A stretch of DNA of 64,000 nt. Origin: Bacteroidota bacterium (GTDB lineage: Bacteria; Bacteroidota; Bacteroidia; Chitinophagales; Saprospiraceae). The DNA is taken from contig WGNL01000020.1 in assembly GCA_016124585.1 (NCBI GenBank), positions 1-64,000 of the forward strand, given 5' to 3'. Positions within the stretch are counted from its first letter, which is position 1; each line of letters opens with the position of its first letter. The notes beneath the pieces are model-generated. The model was not told the DNA's origin. It did no database searches and was given only the letters and a program-made list of their open reading frames with translations. The position numbers and the translations under genes were made by a program. Below, piece by piece: positions 1 through 8,462 of the stretch.

Positions 1-525
1 GGCTTCACGGCGAACGGCAACATCCTCGGCGATTTGATGATTGGCCAGACTGGCAACGTGAGCCTCAACTCAGGTCTCACCGTGGAGTCAAACCTTGAAA
101 TCACCGAGGGTTCATTGGTCTTGAACGGGAACGACCTGACCATCAACGGCAGCCTGAGCACTTCAGCAAACGCAGGCATCACGGGCGACGTGAACGCAGG
201 GCTTGAGCTGAACGGCAGCGGCAACGTGAGCTTCGGCTTCACGGCTAACGGCAACATCCTCGGCGACCTGATGATTGGCCAGACTGGCAACGTGACCTTG
301 AACTCCGGCCTGACGGTAGAAACGGATTTGGAAATCACGGAAGGCGCCCTGGTCTTGAACGGGAACGACCTGACCATCAACGGCAGCCTGAGCACTTCAG
401 CAAACGCAGGCATCACGGGCGACGTGAACGCAGGGCTTGAGCTGAACGGCAGCGGCAACGTGAGCCTCGGCTTCACTTCCAACGGCAACATTTTGGGCGA
501 CCTGACGGTAAGTCAAACTGGTGGA
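1..525 (+). repeat. Tandem 234-bp coding repeats (two full, one partial)
   Basis: Unit starts at 1, 235 and 469 give an exact 234-bp period (78 codons). Bases 118-231 and 352-465 are identical, whereas bases 62-117 and 296-351 differ at many positions, so the copies are mosaics of conserved and diverged blocks. The third unit loses similarity after about base 520. Confidence 0.95.
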
Positions 526-1386
526 GGAGTTAATTTGAACTCGCAACTGTTAATTGATAACTCATTAACCTTAGGGCAAGGAAATTTAGTGCTGTCTGAT
601 TTTGACCTTACACTTGGGCTGAATGCAAGCTTAGAAGGGGGCAATAATACCAGTTACGTAGAAACCAATGGTACAGGTGAATTAAGGCTTTTCCTAGAAG
701 CTGGTAGCGAAGGAGTTTTCTTTCCGACTGGCACAGCTCAAGGTTATTTCCCTGCTGTTATCCATCAAAGCCTTGATGGCGATAACAACTTTATCGGCGT
801 AAACCTTGCATCTGGCGTTTTTGCAGAAGGCACAACAGGAGTTGACATTACTGGTAGTACGCCTTTAGTAAATCATACTTGGAATATAAGTGCGCCCAAT
901 AAGTCTGCCTTGCTTGATTTGGATTTTCAATTTTTCTGGAATGCTGATGCTGAAGTGAGTGGCTTTAATCGCAACATGTGCCATATCAGTCATTTTGTGG
1001 ACGGAAACTGGGATACTTACCAAGACGATACGGCTGCAGCAGAAGCTAATGGTTTTTTCAGTATCAAAAGACAAGGCATCAATTCACTCAGCCCATTCAG
1101 GGTTACGAGCAGCCAAGCTTTGGGTACTTCAAATGCTGTGCTTGATGAAATCAAGGTTTATCCGAACCCTGCTTTAAACTACCTCAATTTGAAGTTGCCG
1201 AAAGGCAGTCAAGCAACTTTTGCTCGAATTATCGACAGCAAAGGAGCCAGTATGGGGATGCAAAAATTGAGCGTAGGTAGCACGGACCAAAAAATTGACT
1301 TGAGTCAACTCCAACCTGGGATGTACTTCCTGAAAATTGATGGGGTAACAACTAAGCGATTCGTGAAAGTGGAGATGGAGCCATAA
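1..1386 (+). CDS. Repeat-containing T9SS-secreted surface protein (5'-truncated)
   Basis: The reading frame is open from the first base, so the start lies outside the window. The N-terminal part seen here is two full 78-residue repeats plus part of a third, rich in Gly, Asn, Leu and Thr in a pattern that suggests a beta-helix or beta-solenoid stalk. It is followed by a non-repeated domain (about residues 175-375) and a C-terminal domain of about 75 residues beginning IKVYPNPALNYLNLKL and ending FVKVEMEP, which is the typical type A sorting domain of the type IX secretion system. The product is therefore expected on the cell surface or outside the cell, probably as an adhesin or structural protein; the ligand is unknown. 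Codon use changes sharply after about base 515, from G+C-rich repeats to an A+T-rich C-terminal part. A strong terminator follows at 1429. Confidence 0.85.
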   Translation, partial: GFTANGNILGDLMIGQTGNVSLNSGLTVESNLEITEGSLVLNGNDLTINGSLSTSANAGITGDVNAGLELNGSGNVSFGFTANGNILGDLMIGQTGNVTLNSGLTVETDLEITEGALVLNGNDLTINGSLSTSANAGITGDVNAGLELNGSGNVSLGFTSNGNILGDLTVSQTGGGVNLNSQLLIDNSLTLGQGNLVLSDFDLTLGLNASLEGGNNTSYVETNGTGELRLFLEAGSEGVFFPTGTAQGYFPAVIHQSLDGDNNFIGVNLASGVFAEGTTGVDITGSTPLVNHTWNISAPNKSALLDLDFQFFWNADAEVSGFNRNMCHISHFVDGNWDTYQDDTAAAEANGFFSIKRQGINSLSPFRVTSSQALGTSNAVLDEIKVYPNPALNYLNLKLPKGSQATFARIIDSKGASMGMQKLSVGSTDQKIDLSQLQPGMYFLKIDGVTTKRFVKVEMEP

Positions 1387-1428
1387 GCTGTTTATTTCCG
1401 TTTATTTTCAACTTTAGTAAATAAAGTA

Positions 1429-1465
1429 ATGCAGCAGTGGAGCTTTCCGCTGCTGCATTTTTATT
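1429..1465 (+). terminator. Rho-independent terminator
   Basis: A 13-bp stem (1429-1441 with 1446-1458, one G-U pair) with loop GCTT is followed by a T-rich tract. It lies 43 bases after the stop of the repeat protein. Confidence 0.9.
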
Positions 1466-1758
1466 ATAATATGTATATCATCGATTGTTAATTGTATGCT
1501 CTCTTTAGGTTCAGTCAGGGCAAGGCTTTTGCGCATTTTTCCCATTTTTTTTTAACAAAATCGAACATACACAGAACATCTTGCCGATAATGCACATATA
1601 GTTAGTATAATCGCAATTTTGACTTCTTTCCAATCAAGCTATTTAAAGCGGATATAAGCCGCATAATTTCAACCATTATTTTATAGCAATTACTTTTTAC
1701 TCAAACAATTTTTTCTAACCCTTGCCAGAGTAGATCTTTGGCGGCAAAAATTTTAAAC
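1466..1758. other. A+T-rich intergenic stretch
   Basis: About 290 bases without a convincing ORF. It must hold the promoter of the coiled-coil protein gene, but I could not pick out a Bacteroidota -33/-7 pair with confidence. No repeat or RNA gene is seen. Confidence 0.5.
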
Positions 1759-2739
1759 ATGAACCACCAATCAGAACAAACGGTGACAACGTCACCGAAC
1801 AGAAACCGTATTGCTATTGCAGCCGTTTTAGGTATAATAATGGTCTTTGCCATTGGTTTTTTAGCATATTCCAATGTTCAAAAAAGTCATCAGTTGGAGC
1901 AAGCATACTCCGATGTGAATGAATCGCACACTTTGCAAGCCGAATTAGAAACTTCGGTGAATCAATCCATTGCCGAACTTGAAAGTTTGAAAGGCGAAAA
2001 TGCGGAGATGAATGCGCTTATTGAGGCACAGCAAGAAGAACTGGAAGCGAAACGTGGTGAAATCGCTAACCTTTTGAAGGATAGTAAAAAACTAGCCCAA
2101 GCCCGTAAGGAAATTGCAGGCATGAAATCCAAAATGGAAGGGTACCTCGCTCAAATCGAGGAAATGAAAGCACAAAATGCCGAACTGACAGCCAATAATG
2201 AACAACTCAGTACTGAAAAGCAAGAACTTTTTGGAAGCTTACAAAACAAGGTAATGGAAAACTCCCAGTTGGAAGAGGCCAAAGCCATCTTAGTTAGTCA
2301 GAATACAGAGTTGTCCCATGCAGTTGAAGTTGGCTCCGTTGTAAAAGTGAAAGACCTTAAAGTCGAGGGTCTCAAAGTTCGCTCCAACGGCAAAGTGAAA
2401 GGCAAGAGTACTGCTAAGAAAGTGGATCAGCTTAAAATATGTTTTACTACCCTGACAAATGATGTGGTAAAACCTGGTACGGAGGATTTCTATGTCCGCA
2501 TCGTTAACCCACTTGGGGAAACAATGGCCATGGAAGACCTTGGTTCTGGCGTCATCGTGAACGAGAAAACGGGTGAAGAAGTCCGTTTTACACAATACGC
2601 CCAAACCGACTACAACAACGATGAACAGCATTTGTGCCTTACTTGGAACCCTGATATGCCGTTTGATACCGGCAAGTACCTAGTCGAAGTATACAACAAA
2701 GGATACTTGGCAGGAACAGGCAGTTTCCAACTTAAATAG
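1759..2739 (+). CDS. Membrane-anchored coiled-coil protein, unknown function
   Basis: The 326-residue product has a short polar N-terminus, one transmembrane segment at about residues 18-38, a long Glu/Gln/Lys-rich coiled coil at about 45-190, and a C-terminal beta-rich domain at about 205-326. The orientation is probably N-in with the coiled coil and C-terminal domain in the periplasm. The frame also opens at TTG 1738, but ATG 1759 gives the normal hydrophilic N-terminus and is preferred. I do not recognise a named family; coiled-coil proteins of this shape are often annotated loosely as chromosome-partition-like, which the sequence does not support. It stands alone, followed by hairpins at 2765 and 2947. 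Confidence 0.8.
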   Translation: MNHQSEQTVTTSPNRNRIAIAAVLGIIMVFAIGFLAYSNVQKSHQLEQAYSDVNESHTLQAELETSVNQSIAELESLKGENAEMNALIEAQQEELEAKRGEIANLLKDSKKLAQARKEIAGMKSKMEGYLAQIEEMKAQNAELTANNEQLSTEKQELFGSLQNKVMENSQLEEAKAILVSQNTELSHAVEVGSVVKVKDLKVEGLKVRSNGKVKGKSTAKKVDQLKICFTTLTNDVVKPGTEDFYVRIVNPLGETMAMEDLGSGVIVNEKTGEEVRFTQYAQTDYNNDEQHLCLTWNPDMPFDTGKYLVEVYNKGYLAGTGSFQLK

Positions 2740-2764
2740 CCTAAACGAAGTTAGTTAGAATAGG

Positions 2765-2800
2765 CCCGGGGGCAGTAAAAGGCCGCTCCCGGGTTTCTTT
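2765..2800 (+). terminator. Hairpin terminator after the coiled-coil gene
   Basis: A G+C-rich 9-bp stem (2765-2773 with 2785-2793, one G-U pair) is followed by TTTCTTT. It lies 25 bases after the stop at 2739. Confidence 0.75.
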
Positions 2801-2826
2801 AACCCTTTGCCAAAAAATCTAAGGGT

Positions 2827-2914
2827 GATTGTGTAAAAGGGTGCGGCTGCCAACCCCGCTTATTTCTCCCGAAAACTGACGAATAATACCTGGTAGCCGC
2901 CTTTTTACACAATC
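2827..2914. repeat. Long imperfect inverted repeat
   Basis: Arms 2827-2852 and 2891-2914 pair over about 24 positions (GATTGTGTAAAAGG with CTTTTTACACAATC, and GCGGCT with AGCCGC) around a 38-base spacer. It lies between two terminators in a 360-base gene-free gap. It may be a miniature repeat element or an RNA structure; nothing here decides which. Confidence 0.7.
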
Positions 2915-2946
2915 ATAGCAAGTTTTAGTTTCGGATAGTTCATGGG

Positions 2947-2987
2947 AAGCCGGGGCAGCTTAAAGAGTTGCTCCGGCTTGTTTTTTA
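2947..2987 (+). terminator. Second terminator-like hairpin before the protease gene
   Basis: Stem 2947-2957 with 2969-2979 (11 bp, one G-U pair) followed by seven T. It has no gene of its own directly upstream, so it may end a small transcript starting in the gap or back up the hairpin at 2765. Confidence 0.75.
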
Positions 2988-3099
2988 TACCAAATTTTTT
3001 CCCCATAACATACGTCACATCAGCCCTAAATGGTTGCTGGCACTTGGCCCGTCATCTTTGCATTGTCATTTTAAAATCATCATTAAATAAATCAATGCA

Positions 3100-6000
3100 A
3101 TGAAAAGCTTACTTGTCGCCATTTCAAAATCGCACCACCAATTTTCTAATGAATTACTGGCCTTTCTAGTTTTTTTGCTTTGCGTGCTCGTGTCATTTAG
3201 CAGCCATGCGCAAAGTGGGAAAGGGCTTTCCCAAGTAAATGATTATCTGGCTAAGAACAAGGCTTCGCTGGGATTCACTACTACCGATATTGCAGATATT
3301 ACAGTTAAGGACAGTTACATAGATGCCCACAATGGTGTGTCCCATGTGTACGTTCAGCAACGTTACAACGGTATCGAAATAAAGGACGCCATCCTCGGCC
3401 TCCATACCCAAAAAACTGGTGAATTACTCTTCGTGGGTAACACTTTCCAAAAGAAAATTGACACTCGCTTGGCCAAGGGAGCAGCCACTTTTACTGCCGT
3501 TCAGGCTGTACAGGTTGCTGCACAATCCCTTGATTTACAGGCTAAAACGAAATTTGAAGTACTTAAAAATGAAGCTGGAGCTTCGCAAAGAACACTCCTA
3601 AGCAAAGGCGGTATTTCACAAAATGAGATACCTGTTAAGTTGGTTTACGTGCAAGCTGAAGATGGTTCGCTGCACCTCGTTTGGGAGGTAGAAATCTATA
3701 CCCTCGACGCCCAGCACTACTACGTGACCCAAGTGGATGCCCGCAGTGGCAAGGTGCTAGGCAAGCAGGACATGGTCGTTAGCTGTAATTTTGACCACAG
3801 CCATAGTGCTGAATGCGGTGACCACGGCACCTTTGAATTGCCTTCAGAAATTTTTTCCCAAGAAAATGGAAATATCAGTTCGCTTTTTGAAGCGAACCCA
3901 CCCGTCGCTGGAAATTTTTACCGGGTATACAACGCACCGACGGAAGCTCCGTCCTTCGGAAACCGGACTTTGGTAAATACCAGCGGCGACCCATTTTCCT
4001 CTCCATTGGGTTGGCATTACGATGGTTATGTTCCTTACAACATTACCAAAGGGAACAATGTGTATGCCTATGAGGATAAAAATGGCGTCGGGGCGGGTGC
4101 CTCTCCAAGCGGTGGCTTGCCCGGCCAGCAGTTGTTCTTTGATTTTCCCATCAATTTCAACAACAGCCCAACCACCTACACCAATGCCGCTGTGACGAAC
4201 CTGTTCTTCTGGAACAATTACGTCCACGACGTGATGTACCGTTACGGCTTCACCGAACCAGCTGGCAATTTCCAGTTCAACAATTTGAACAAGGGTGGGG
4301 TAGGGCTCGATGCTGTACTTGCCGAAGCACAGGACGGCGGCGGCACCAATAACGCCAACTTCCTTACCCTCCCTGATGGTGTTCCTGGCAGGATGCAGAT
4401 GTACCTCTGGACTAGCAACTCTCCAGCAGAGATGGTACGTATCCAAAGCTCCCCAACTTACCCGAACGGAAATGTGAATTTCACAGCCATCCAAGCGGCA
4501 TTTGGCCCAGCCGTCTCAACGACTGCCGTGAGCGGACAATTGGTCATTGCGGAAGCAAACCAAAACATACAGGTTTCCTGCACAAACGACTGCGGATGCG
4601 GCACAGGCCAAGGCGTTGGTTTGCCACCGAACAACAACGTAGTGGGCAAAATCGTCCTAATTGATCGTGGAAGCTGCACCTTTATCGAAAAGGTGATGGG
4701 CGCACAACTTGGCGGTGCAGCAGGCGTCATCGTAGTGAACAATGTACCCGGCGACGGCCCAATTGCCATGGGCGGCGATGCTCAAAGTGGCGCACCAGCT
4801 ATTATTATTCCTTCAGTAATGGTTTCTTACGAAGACGGCCTCGAACTCAAGGACGAACTTGCTCTCGGCAACGTGACCATCGCCCTCCAGCGCCTCGTAC
4901 CAGCACCACCGAACAAAGACGGCGACCTCGACAACGGCATCATTGCCCATGAATATGGACACGGTATCTCCACACGCTTGACCGGTGGCCCCGGTACAAC
5001 TTGCCTCAGCGGCGACGAACAGGCTGGCGAGGGTTGGAGCGATTTCTTTGCCATGATGCTGACGATGAAACCCCAAACAGTGGGTACGATTGGCGCAACG
5101 GGCAGAGGCATGGGAACTTATGTTTTCGATGAACCAACGACTGGTCTTGGCATCCGTCCAGCACGGTATTCTACTGACATGGCCGTGAACTCCTACACCT
5201 ACGGCGACATCAACAATGCTGAGATTGCAGTGCCGCATGGTGTTGGTTTTATCTTCGCAACGGCACTCTGGGAAATGGCGTTCAAGCTCATTGACCATTA
5301 CGGTTTCGACTCGAACATCAACAGTGGCGACTTGACCAAAGGCAATATTCTCGCCCTCCAACTTGTGATTGATGGCTTGAAACTACAGCCTTGCAGCCCA
5401 ACTTTCCTCCAAAGCCGTGACGCCATCCTTGCTGCCGACGTGGCGTTGACGGGCGGCGCAAACCAGTGCATGATTTGGGAAGCCTTCGCAAAACGTGGTA
5501 TGGGCTACAGCGCCGTGAGTGGTACCAATTCCCGTGGAGATGAAATCGAAGCGTTCGATATGCCACCAAGCTGCCTTGCCAATGTGAAAATTGTTAAGAC
5601 AGCCGCTGCCACCGTGAACAACGGCCAGCAGTTGACCTACACGCTGACGGTAACCAACTTAGGTGCATTGACAGCAACAGGCGTGGTGGTAACTGACCCT
5701 CTTCCAGCGGGAACGAATTATGTCGCTGGCTCTGCCAGCAACAATGGCTCTGAGGTAAACGGCGTGGTGACTTACCCAATTTTCAACCTGAACCCAGGTG
5801 CAACGGCGGTACGCACTTTCAATGTGATGGTGAACACACCCGGCTCCAGCAACCTGCAATTCTTCGATAACATGGAGGACGGCATCAACCAGTGGACACC
5901 TTCCGTTGGGCTGAATGCATTCACCTACTCCGACGTGCAGCGCCACAGTGGCAACTACGTTTGGTTCGCTACAGATCCTGACAATGCCAGCAACCAGACC

Positions 6001-6777
6001 CTCGACATCGCCAGTGAAATCACCCTGCCAGCCAATGCTCAACTGCGTTTCTGGCATAAATTCGAAACCGAGTCCAGCTTCGATGGTGGCGTGGTGGAAC
6101 TGAGCAACGATGGTGGTTTGACTTGGATAAACCTCGGTGCACAAATCACGCAGAACGGTTACAATGATTTTGTGCCTGCTGCCAACAACCCACTCATCAA
6201 TGGCTTCGCCTTCGGTGGCAGCAGCAACGGCTGGATTGAATCGGTGGTAAATCTTGGCACATTTGCCAATCAGTCAGTTATCGTGCGCTTCCGTTTCTCC
6301 TCCGATTTTGCCAGTGGCAGTGTGGGCTGGGCAATTGACGATGTGGTAATCGGCACTGGCATTACGCAAGTAACTAACACGGTGGATTTCGTGGCAGCAA
6401 ATAATTTAGCGGGGAGTTCCTCTGTGACGACGATGGTTTTGACACCGGGTCAAAATATCGGTACACCAACAGGTAACAACCTTGCACAGCCTCAGGCTTT
6501 TTACAACAGCAAAGACAGCGACTTGCAAGTAACCGCCTTCCCGAACCCAGCAAAAGACGTTGTGAACCTAAAATTGGATGGTGAAGTTAGCGGTAGTGTA
6601 ACGGTGCAAATCATGAGTGCACAAGGTCAGTTGCTCCGCAAAGTCAAATTCGCTGCTGAAGAAATCAGCCCCGTGCTTGCCTTGGGTACTGGTGATTTGG
6701 CAACGGGCATGTACTTGGTGAGCCTCAGTGATGATGCAGTCATTCGGACTGTGAAGGTTTTCATCCAAAAAGACTGA
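3100..6777 (+). CDS. M36 family (fungalysin-type) metalloprotease, T9SS-secreted
   Basis: This 1225-residue zinc endopeptidase has a signal peptide ending near SSHAQ (about residue 38), an FTP-type propeptide (about 45-210), and an M36 catalytic domain (about 215-825). The catalytic domain holds HEYGH at 617-621 and the third zinc ligand Glu644 in GEGWSD. A protease-associated (PA) domain is inserted at about 480-595. After the protease come a DUF11-like beta-sandwich (828-910), a jelly-roll or MAM-like module (about 925-1085) and a T9SS sorting domain (from about 1143). The zinc ligands and general base are all present, so it should be active. Export by Sec and then T9SS implies secretion or surface attachment, for protein degradation. 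It is monocistronic, with terminator-like hairpins on both sides. Confidence 0.95.
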   Translation: MKSLLVAISKSHHQFSNELLAFLVFLLCVLVSFSSHAQSGKGLSQVNDYLAKNKASLGFTTTDIADITVKDSYIDAHNGVSHVYVQQRYNGIEIKDAILGLHTQKTGELLFVGNTFQKKIDTRLAKGAATFTAVQAVQVAAQSLDLQAKTKFEVLKNEAGASQRTLLSKGGISQNEIPVKLVYVQAEDGSLHLVWEVEIYTLDAQHYYVTQVDARSGKVLGKQDMVVSCNFDHSHSAECGDHGTFELPSEIFSQENGNISSLFEANPPVAGNFYRVYNAPTEAPSFGNRTLVNTSGDPFSSPLGWHYDGYVPYNITKGNNVYAYEDKNGVGAGASPSGGLPGQQLFFDFPINFNNSPTTYTNAAVTNLFFWNNYVHDVMYRYGFTEPAGNFQFNNLNKGGVGLDAVLAEAQDGGGTNNANFLTLPDGVPGRMQMYLWTSNSPAEMVRIQSSPTYPNGNVNFTAIQAAFGPAVSTTAVSGQLVIAEANQNIQVSCTNDCGCGTGQGVGLPPNNNVVGKIVLIDRGSCTFIEKVMGAQLGGAAGVIVVNNVPGDGPIAMGGDAQSGAPAIIIPSVMVSYEDGLELKDELALGNVTIALQRLVPAPPNKDGDLDNGIIAHEYGHGISTRLTGGPGTTCLSGDEQAGEGWSDFFAMMLTMKPQTVGTIGATGRGMGTYVFDEPTTGLGIRPARYSTDMAVNSYTYGDINNAEIAVPHGVGFIFATALWEMAFKLIDHYGFDSNINSGDLTKGNILALQLVIDGLKLQPCSPTFLQSRDAILAADVALTGGANQCMIWEAFAKRGMGYSAVSGTNSRGDEIEAFDMPPSCLANVKIVKTAAATVNNGQQLTYTLTVTNLGALTATGVVVTDPLPAGTNYVAGSASNNGSEVNGVVTYPIFNLNPGATAVRTFNVMVNTPGSSNLQFFDNMEDGINQWTPSVGLNAFTYSDVQRHSGNYVWFATDPDNASNQTLDIASEITLPANAQLRFWHKFETESSFDGGVVELSNDGGLTWINLGAQITQNGYNDFVPAANNPLINGFAFGGSSNGWIESVVNLGTFANQSVIVRFRFSSDFASGSVGWAIDDVVIGTGITQVTNTVDFVAANNLAGSSSVTTMVLTPGQNIGTPTGNNLAQPQAFYNSKDSDLQVTAFPNPAKDVVNLKLDGEVSGSVTVQIMSAQGQLLRKVKFAAEEISPVLALGTGDLATGMYLVSLSDDAVIRTVKVFIQKD

Positions 6778-6802
6778 ATATAACTTGGTAAGCAAAAATT
6801 CG

Positions 6803-6834
6803 TCGGTAGCACTTTATTGGTGCTACCGATTTTC
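6803..6834 (+). terminator. Rho-independent terminator
   Basis: A perfect 10-bp stem (TCGGTAGCAC at 6803-6812 with GTGCTACCGA at 6820-6829) followed by TTTTCT, 25 bases after the protease stop. Confidence 0.9.
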
Positions 6835-6910
6835 TCCCTTATCCTTAAACTCCCTGCTTCGCCTTCTCCCTTTATTGTTTGGCTTCGTTGGGTTTTAAAT
6901 TTTTATCGCT

Positions 6911-7990
6911 GTGTTTAAAAATTATACTTCCACATCAATTCATACGCTTTTTTCGATATTTTTTCTTTTGGTAATTTTTGAGTCCAAAATGCATGCTCAG
7001 TGCACGATTTTTAACCCAGTAATTATTGGTACAACCTCAACAAGTGCAGGGGTTTCAGTAGTTGGGCAGTCTTTCACTGCGACTTCGGGTTGTGGTAACT
7101 TATATATTTCCTCCGTTGTAATTTACAGTATTACTAGCCACACTGATGTTATTCTGACAATATTTGAAGGGGATGGCTCCTCAGGTACTCAAATCTACCA
7201 GCATGGAGGAGAGGTCATTACCGGAGCGGTTAATTTCTCATTGGCCACAACCATTCCGCTTGTCAGTAATGTACAGTTGACTGCGGGCAATATGTATACT
7301 TTTCAGCTGAGTTTCCCGAGTGGTAACCCAAGTACTTTTCAATTGGGTAAGGTATTGGCCGATACTTACGCAGGAGGCATTTTGTATGAAAACAATTCAG
7401 GAATTGGTGGCGAAGACTTGACATTTATGGTGAATACGACAAACACGTCATTGCCAGTCGAGTTGGTGAATTTTGATGCAAAGATTCAGGATGCACAAGT
7501 AAGGTTGAATTGGAAGACAGCTTCCGAGCAAAACAATGCTGGGTTTGAGGTAGAGCATAGCATGAATGGGCATGATTGGGAAACGATTGGCTTTGTAAAT
7601 GGAAACGTAACCACGACGGAGATAATGCAGTATCAATTTGTTGATATGTACCCCGATGCAGGGGTCAATTATTACCGTCTTCATCAAATCGATTTCAATG
7701 GGGATTACGAATATTCAAAAGTTCAGTCTGTGAAACTCGAATTTACTGACAATGCTTCCATATTTCCGAATCCAGCCCAACCTGGCAGTATTTTGACGAT
7801 TGGAGGCTTAGGGGAAAATGTTGAATCAGTGATGCTGATGGATTTTAACGGAAGACAAATTTTACAAAAATCCAATGTGAACGATGAATCCCTAAAATTA
7901 GACCTGCCGAGTTATTTGCCAATTGGATTTTATACATTGGCTATTATCTCTGAAGGAAAAAAGCAAGTCCAAAAAATAGTTGTTCAGTAA
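6911..7990 (+). CDS. Small T9SS sorting-domain secreted protein, unknown function
   Basis: This 359-residue protein starts at GTG 6911; the start is required because the hydrophobic signal peptide (about residues 10-30, ending near MHAQC) would be lost with the next ATG. The middle is a beta-sandwich-like domain (about 30-180). A segment near 180-270 (LPVELVNFDAKIQDAQVRLN, then NAGFEVEHSMNG and YYRLHQIDFNGD) is the fibronectin-like module commonly found just before T9SS sorting domains in this phylum. The last 75 residues, beginning near SIFPNPAQPGS, are the sorting domain. No enzymatic motif is visible. Base composition is more A+T-rich than the protease gene upstream. Confidence 0.8.
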   Translation: MFKNYTSTSIHTLFSIFFLLVIFESKMHAQCTIFNPVIIGTTSTSAGVSVVGQSFTATSGCGNLYISSVVIYSITSHTDVILTIFEGDGSSGTQIYQHGGEVITGAVNFSLATTIPLVSNVQLTAGNMYTFQLSFPSGNPSTFQLGKVLADTYAGGILYENNSGIGGEDLTFMVNTTNTSLPVELVNFDAKIQDAQVRLNWKTASEQNNAGFEVEHSMNGHDWETIGFVNGNVTTTEIMQYQFVDMYPDAGVNYYRLHQIDFNGDYEYSKVQSVKLEFTDNASIFPNPAQPGSILTIGGLGENVESVMLMDFNGRQILQKSNVNDESLKLDLPSYLPIGFYTLAIISEGKKQVQKIVVQ

Positions 7991-8462
7991 GTACTGAAAT
8001 CATGAAGTTTTGCTATCAATTTACGAACTGATTTTCAAGATTCGTGACATAGCCGTCGTTAATTGAAGGCTGCCAATGCTAATTATGACAGATTTACCTT
8101 TCCTAGGGTTTACTCCGCCTCTTATATATTAAGGTGTGGTTCAACAATAGCGACGTTGTTAGCACTGATTAGGAGGATTTGCATAGAGGCAACAGGCTGT
8201 TGGCATTCAGTTCTTTGCCGGCCGCAGGTTAACGATGGGTTTAGTTTTAAGCGGCAAAACCCTTGATAAGCTTGTTGTAAGTTTCAGTAAATAAACACAC
8301 GGTTTTTAAGAAGTCAATTTTTAGATTCTCTCAGAAAGTATGATTTTATTTTCTGGAAAAACTGTTGCTGACCACATCCTGCTTCAGGATGCCAAAGCTT
8401 GTGCCGAAGCCTCAACGAAATGTTTTTTGCTTACCCTGATGCTGTTATCATTATTGAACCCA
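7991..8462. other. Gene-free gap between converging transcripts
   Basis: About 470 bases between the plus-strand sorting-domain gene and the minus-strand RND operon. Short ORFs at 8063-8266 and 8340-8558 have no signal, domain or codon bias that would support them. A small inverted repeat (TTCAGTA/TACTGAA) at the stop of the upstream gene lacks a T tract. Confidence 0.5.

Noticed and set aside
3026-3060. Minus-strand GCAACC followed by CGTA near 3015-3037, resembling the ECF promoter motif
   Set aside because: The gap is 17 rather than 16 bases, the -10 differs, and no minus-strand gene lies downstream.
3844-4494. 216-codon open frame on the minus strand
   Set aside because: It lies antisense within the M36 protease catalytic region, whose plus-strand product is certain.
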